NCBI GenBank assembly: GCA_903930095.1
Contig: CAIYXE010000652.1
Coordinates: 1 to 15,053, forward strand
Length of the DNA: 15,053 bases
From: an uncultured Hyphomicrobiales bacterium
Lineage (GTDB): Bacteria > Pseudomonadota > Alphaproteobacteria > Rhizobiales > Aestuariivirgaceae
Direction: 5' to 3'
A program made the translations under genes and the position numbers. Below the pieces are notes generated by a model that saw only the letters and a list, made by a program, of their open reading frames with translations, was not told the DNA's origin and made no database searches. Shown here one piece after another: positions 13,476 to 15,053 of the stretch. Every line of letters begins with the position of its first letter. The first letter of the stretch is position 1.

Positions 13476-14990
13476 ATGCGCGGCGATCTCGTCATCGGCA
13501 TCGATTCATCGACCACCTCCACGAAGGCCATCGCCTTCGATGGGCGCGGCCGTGCCGTGGCCGAGGGCCGTGCTGCCGTTCCCCTGTCGAACCCCAAGCC
13601 CGGCTGGTTCGAGCAAGAGGTCTCCGACTGGACAGGGGCTGCCACCAAGGCGCTGAAACAGCTCACCAAGAAGATCGACGCGAAGCGCATCGCGGGCATT
13701 GCCATTTCCAACCAGCGCGAAAGCTACGCGCAGTTCGATGCGAAGAACAAGCCGCTCCGCCCGGGCACACTCTGGCTCGACGAGCGCGCGCACCGTGAAG
13801 TCACAGAGATCGTGGGCGAACTCGGCCGCGACCGCATCCACCAGATCTCCGGCAAGCCGCCGGATGTCACCCCCTGCCTCTATCGCTGCCGCTGGTTCTC
13901 CAGGCACATGCCAAAGATGTGGGAGAAGACCGCGAAGACGGCGGAGGTGCACGGCGTCCTCACTCATTTCCTCACCGGCCGCTGGGCCACCTCGACAGCC
14001 TCCGCCGATCCCATGGGCCTGCTCGACGTCAGCCACTATGACTGGTCAGACGTGCTCCTCAAGGCCGCCCGCCTCACCCGCGAGCAACTCCCCGAACTCT
14101 ACCGCCCCGGCGAGATCATGGGAGAGGTGAGTGCCGCCGCCGCGAAGCTCACCGGCCTCAAGGCGGGCATCCCCGTCATCGCGGGCGGCGGTGACGGGCA
14201 ATGCGCGGGCACCGGCGCCAATATCTTCCTCAAAGGACGTGCCTATGTGAACCTCGGGACCGCCACCGTCTCGGGCAGCTACGGCAAACACTATGCGGTC
14301 GACCGCGTCTTCCGCGGCATGGTGGCCGTGGGCGAAGAGGGCTTCTCCTTCGAAACCGCCATCCGCACCGGCAGCTTCCTCGTCAACTGGATGGTGGAGC
14401 GCCTGTTCAACGTTTCGCCCGCCAAGAACCCGGGGATCTTCAAGGCGCTGGAGGAAGAGGCGAAGGCCTCCCCCGTCGGCGCCCATGGCCTGGTGCTCGT
14501 CCCCTACTGGTCGGGCTGCATGACGCCCTATTGGGATTCAGGTGCCCGCGGCGTCATCGCCGGGCTTTCCGGCAATCACAAGCGCGGTGATGTCTACCGC
14601 GCCCTGCTTGAAGGCGTTGCCCTCGAGCAGGCGATGATGACCAACCAGGTCGCCGCTGCCACCTCCGAGATCACCCATTTCGCCGCCGTCGGTGGTGGCT
14701 CGCGCTCCGACCTCTGGTGCCAGATCCTGGCGGATGCCTCGGCGCGCGACGTGAAGCGCCTCGAGACGGCGGAAGCCTCCGCCCTGGGCGCCGCCATGGC
14801 CGCCGCCAAGGGCGCGGGCTGGTTCGGCTCCATCGCACAAGCCTCCGCTGCCATGTCCGGCAAGCCGTCGAAGACCTTCCGTCCACGGACGAAGGACAGC
14901 GCCCGCTACCAGGAGCTGCTGTCGATTTATGCCGAACTCTGGCCGAAACTCGCCGACTGGAACCAGAAGCTCGAAGCCTTCCGGAAGTGA
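13476..14990 (+). CDS. FGGY-family carbohydrate kinase (xylulokinase-type)
   Basis: This 504-residue kinase has complete FGGY landmarks: phosphate loop VIGIDSSTTSTKAIAFD (6-22), GWFEQEVSDW (43-52), SNQRESYAQFD (78-88), TLWLDERA (98-105), the catalytic base D240 in AGGGDGQCAGTGAN, the second phosphate motif VNLGTATVSGSYG (258-270), and the adenosine motif AVGGGSRSDLWCQILADA (404-421). The DGQ/GGGSRSDLWCQ pattern is that of xylulose/erythritol-type kinases and differs from the rhamnulokinase-like kinase on the other side of the locus. It phosphorylates a ketose or polyol in the cytoplasm; the substrate is not determinable. The start at 13476 has no clear Shine-Dalgarno and lies 28 nt past a hairpin, so expression may be lower than that of the transporter. 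The next gene starts 6 nt after its stop. Confidence 0.87.
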   Translation: MRGDLVIGIDSSTTSTKAIAFDGRGRAVAEGRAAVPLSNPKPGWFEQEVSDWTGAATKALKQLTKKIDAKRIAGIAISNQRESYAQFDAKNKPLRPGTLWLDERAHREVTEIVGELGRDRIHQISGKPPDVTPCLYRCRWFSRHMPKMWEKTAKTAEVHGVLTHFLTGRWATSTASADPMGLLDVSHYDWSDVLLKAARLTREQLPELYRPGEIMGEVSAAAAKLTGLKAGIPVIAGGGDGQCAGTGANIFLKGRAYVNLGTATVSGSYGKHYAVDRVFRGMVAVGEEGFSFETAIRTGSFLVNWMVERLFNVSPAKNPGIFKALEEEAKASPVGAHGLVLVPYWSGCMTPYWDSGARGVIAGLSGNHKRGDVYRALLEGVALEQAMMTNQVAAATSEITHFAAVGGGSRSDLWCQILADASARDVKRLETAEASALGAAMAAAKGAGWFGSIAQASAAMSGKPSKTFRPRTKDSARYQELLSIYAELWPKLADWNQKLEAFRK

Positions 14991-14996
14991 GCACAC

Positions 14997-15053
14997 ATGA
15001 CTGACTGGAATGAGCTGATCAGCGACGTCGTTGCCGGAAACTGGAGAGACCCC
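14997..15053 (+). CDS. Start of a further operon gene (truncated by window edge)
   Basis: An ATG 6 nt after the kinase stop opens a frame that runs to the right edge, reading MTDWNELISDVVAGNWRDP. The spacing shows it belongs to the transporter-kinase operon. Nineteen residues are too few for a firm call. The segment resembles, from memory, the N-terminus of rhizobial sn-glycerol-1-phosphate dehydrogenase-type (iron-alcohol-dehydrogenase fold) proteins that sit beside FGGY kinases, but this is a weak suggestion. Confidence 0.6.
   Translation, partial: MTDWNELISDVVAGNWRDP

Overview
The window is GC-rich DNA from an alphaproteobacterium, most likely a member of the Hyphomicrobiales (rhizobia and relatives). 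The evidence is the gene families present, an intergenic palindrome built on GAGCATGATC that resembles repeats common in that order, and a CtrA-type TTAACCAT palindrome. It looks chromosomal; I see no mobile element, CRISPR array, tRNA or rRNA.

Left part, all minus strand (read from right to left). A class I-like FGGY sugar kinase (7565-6156) stands alone. It is followed by a coupled pair, an unrecognised 139-residue protein and a VOC-family protein that share ATGA. Next is a 343-bp gene-free stretch with large inverted repeats. Then come mmsA (methylmalonate-semialdehyde dehydrogenase, interrupted by an in-frame TAG), a small basic helical protein, a GNAT acetyltransferase, a XerC-type tyrosine recombinase and a FAD-dependent amine or amino-acid oxidoreductase that runs off the left edge.

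Right part, all plus strand and divergent from the FGGY kinase. An L-fuculose-1-phosphate-type class II aldolase is followed, with a GTGA overlap, by a COG4091-type NAD(P)-binding/SAF-domain oxidoreductase that also carries a single in-frame TAG. After a strong hairpin and a new regulatory region come two CUT1 ABC permeases, a long substrate-binding protein, an 11-bp GNRA-loop hairpin, a xylulokinase-type FGGY kinase and the first 19 codons of another gene.

The right part and the divergent kinase read as a carbohydrate uptake and catabolism locus. A ketose or polyol would be imported by the CUT1 transporter, phosphorylated by one of two different FGGY kinases, and cleaved by the aldolase to dihydroxyacetone phosphate plus an aldehyde. 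The substrate cannot be fixed from sequence. No transporter ATPase and no dedicated regulator lie in the window.

The most notable anomaly is that two otherwise full-length catabolic genes (mmsA and the COG4091 oxidoreductase) each carry exactly one in-frame amber TAG, with no frameshift and good family similarity on both sides. Recent pseudogenes, amber suppression and consensus errors are all possible, and the window alone cannot separate them.
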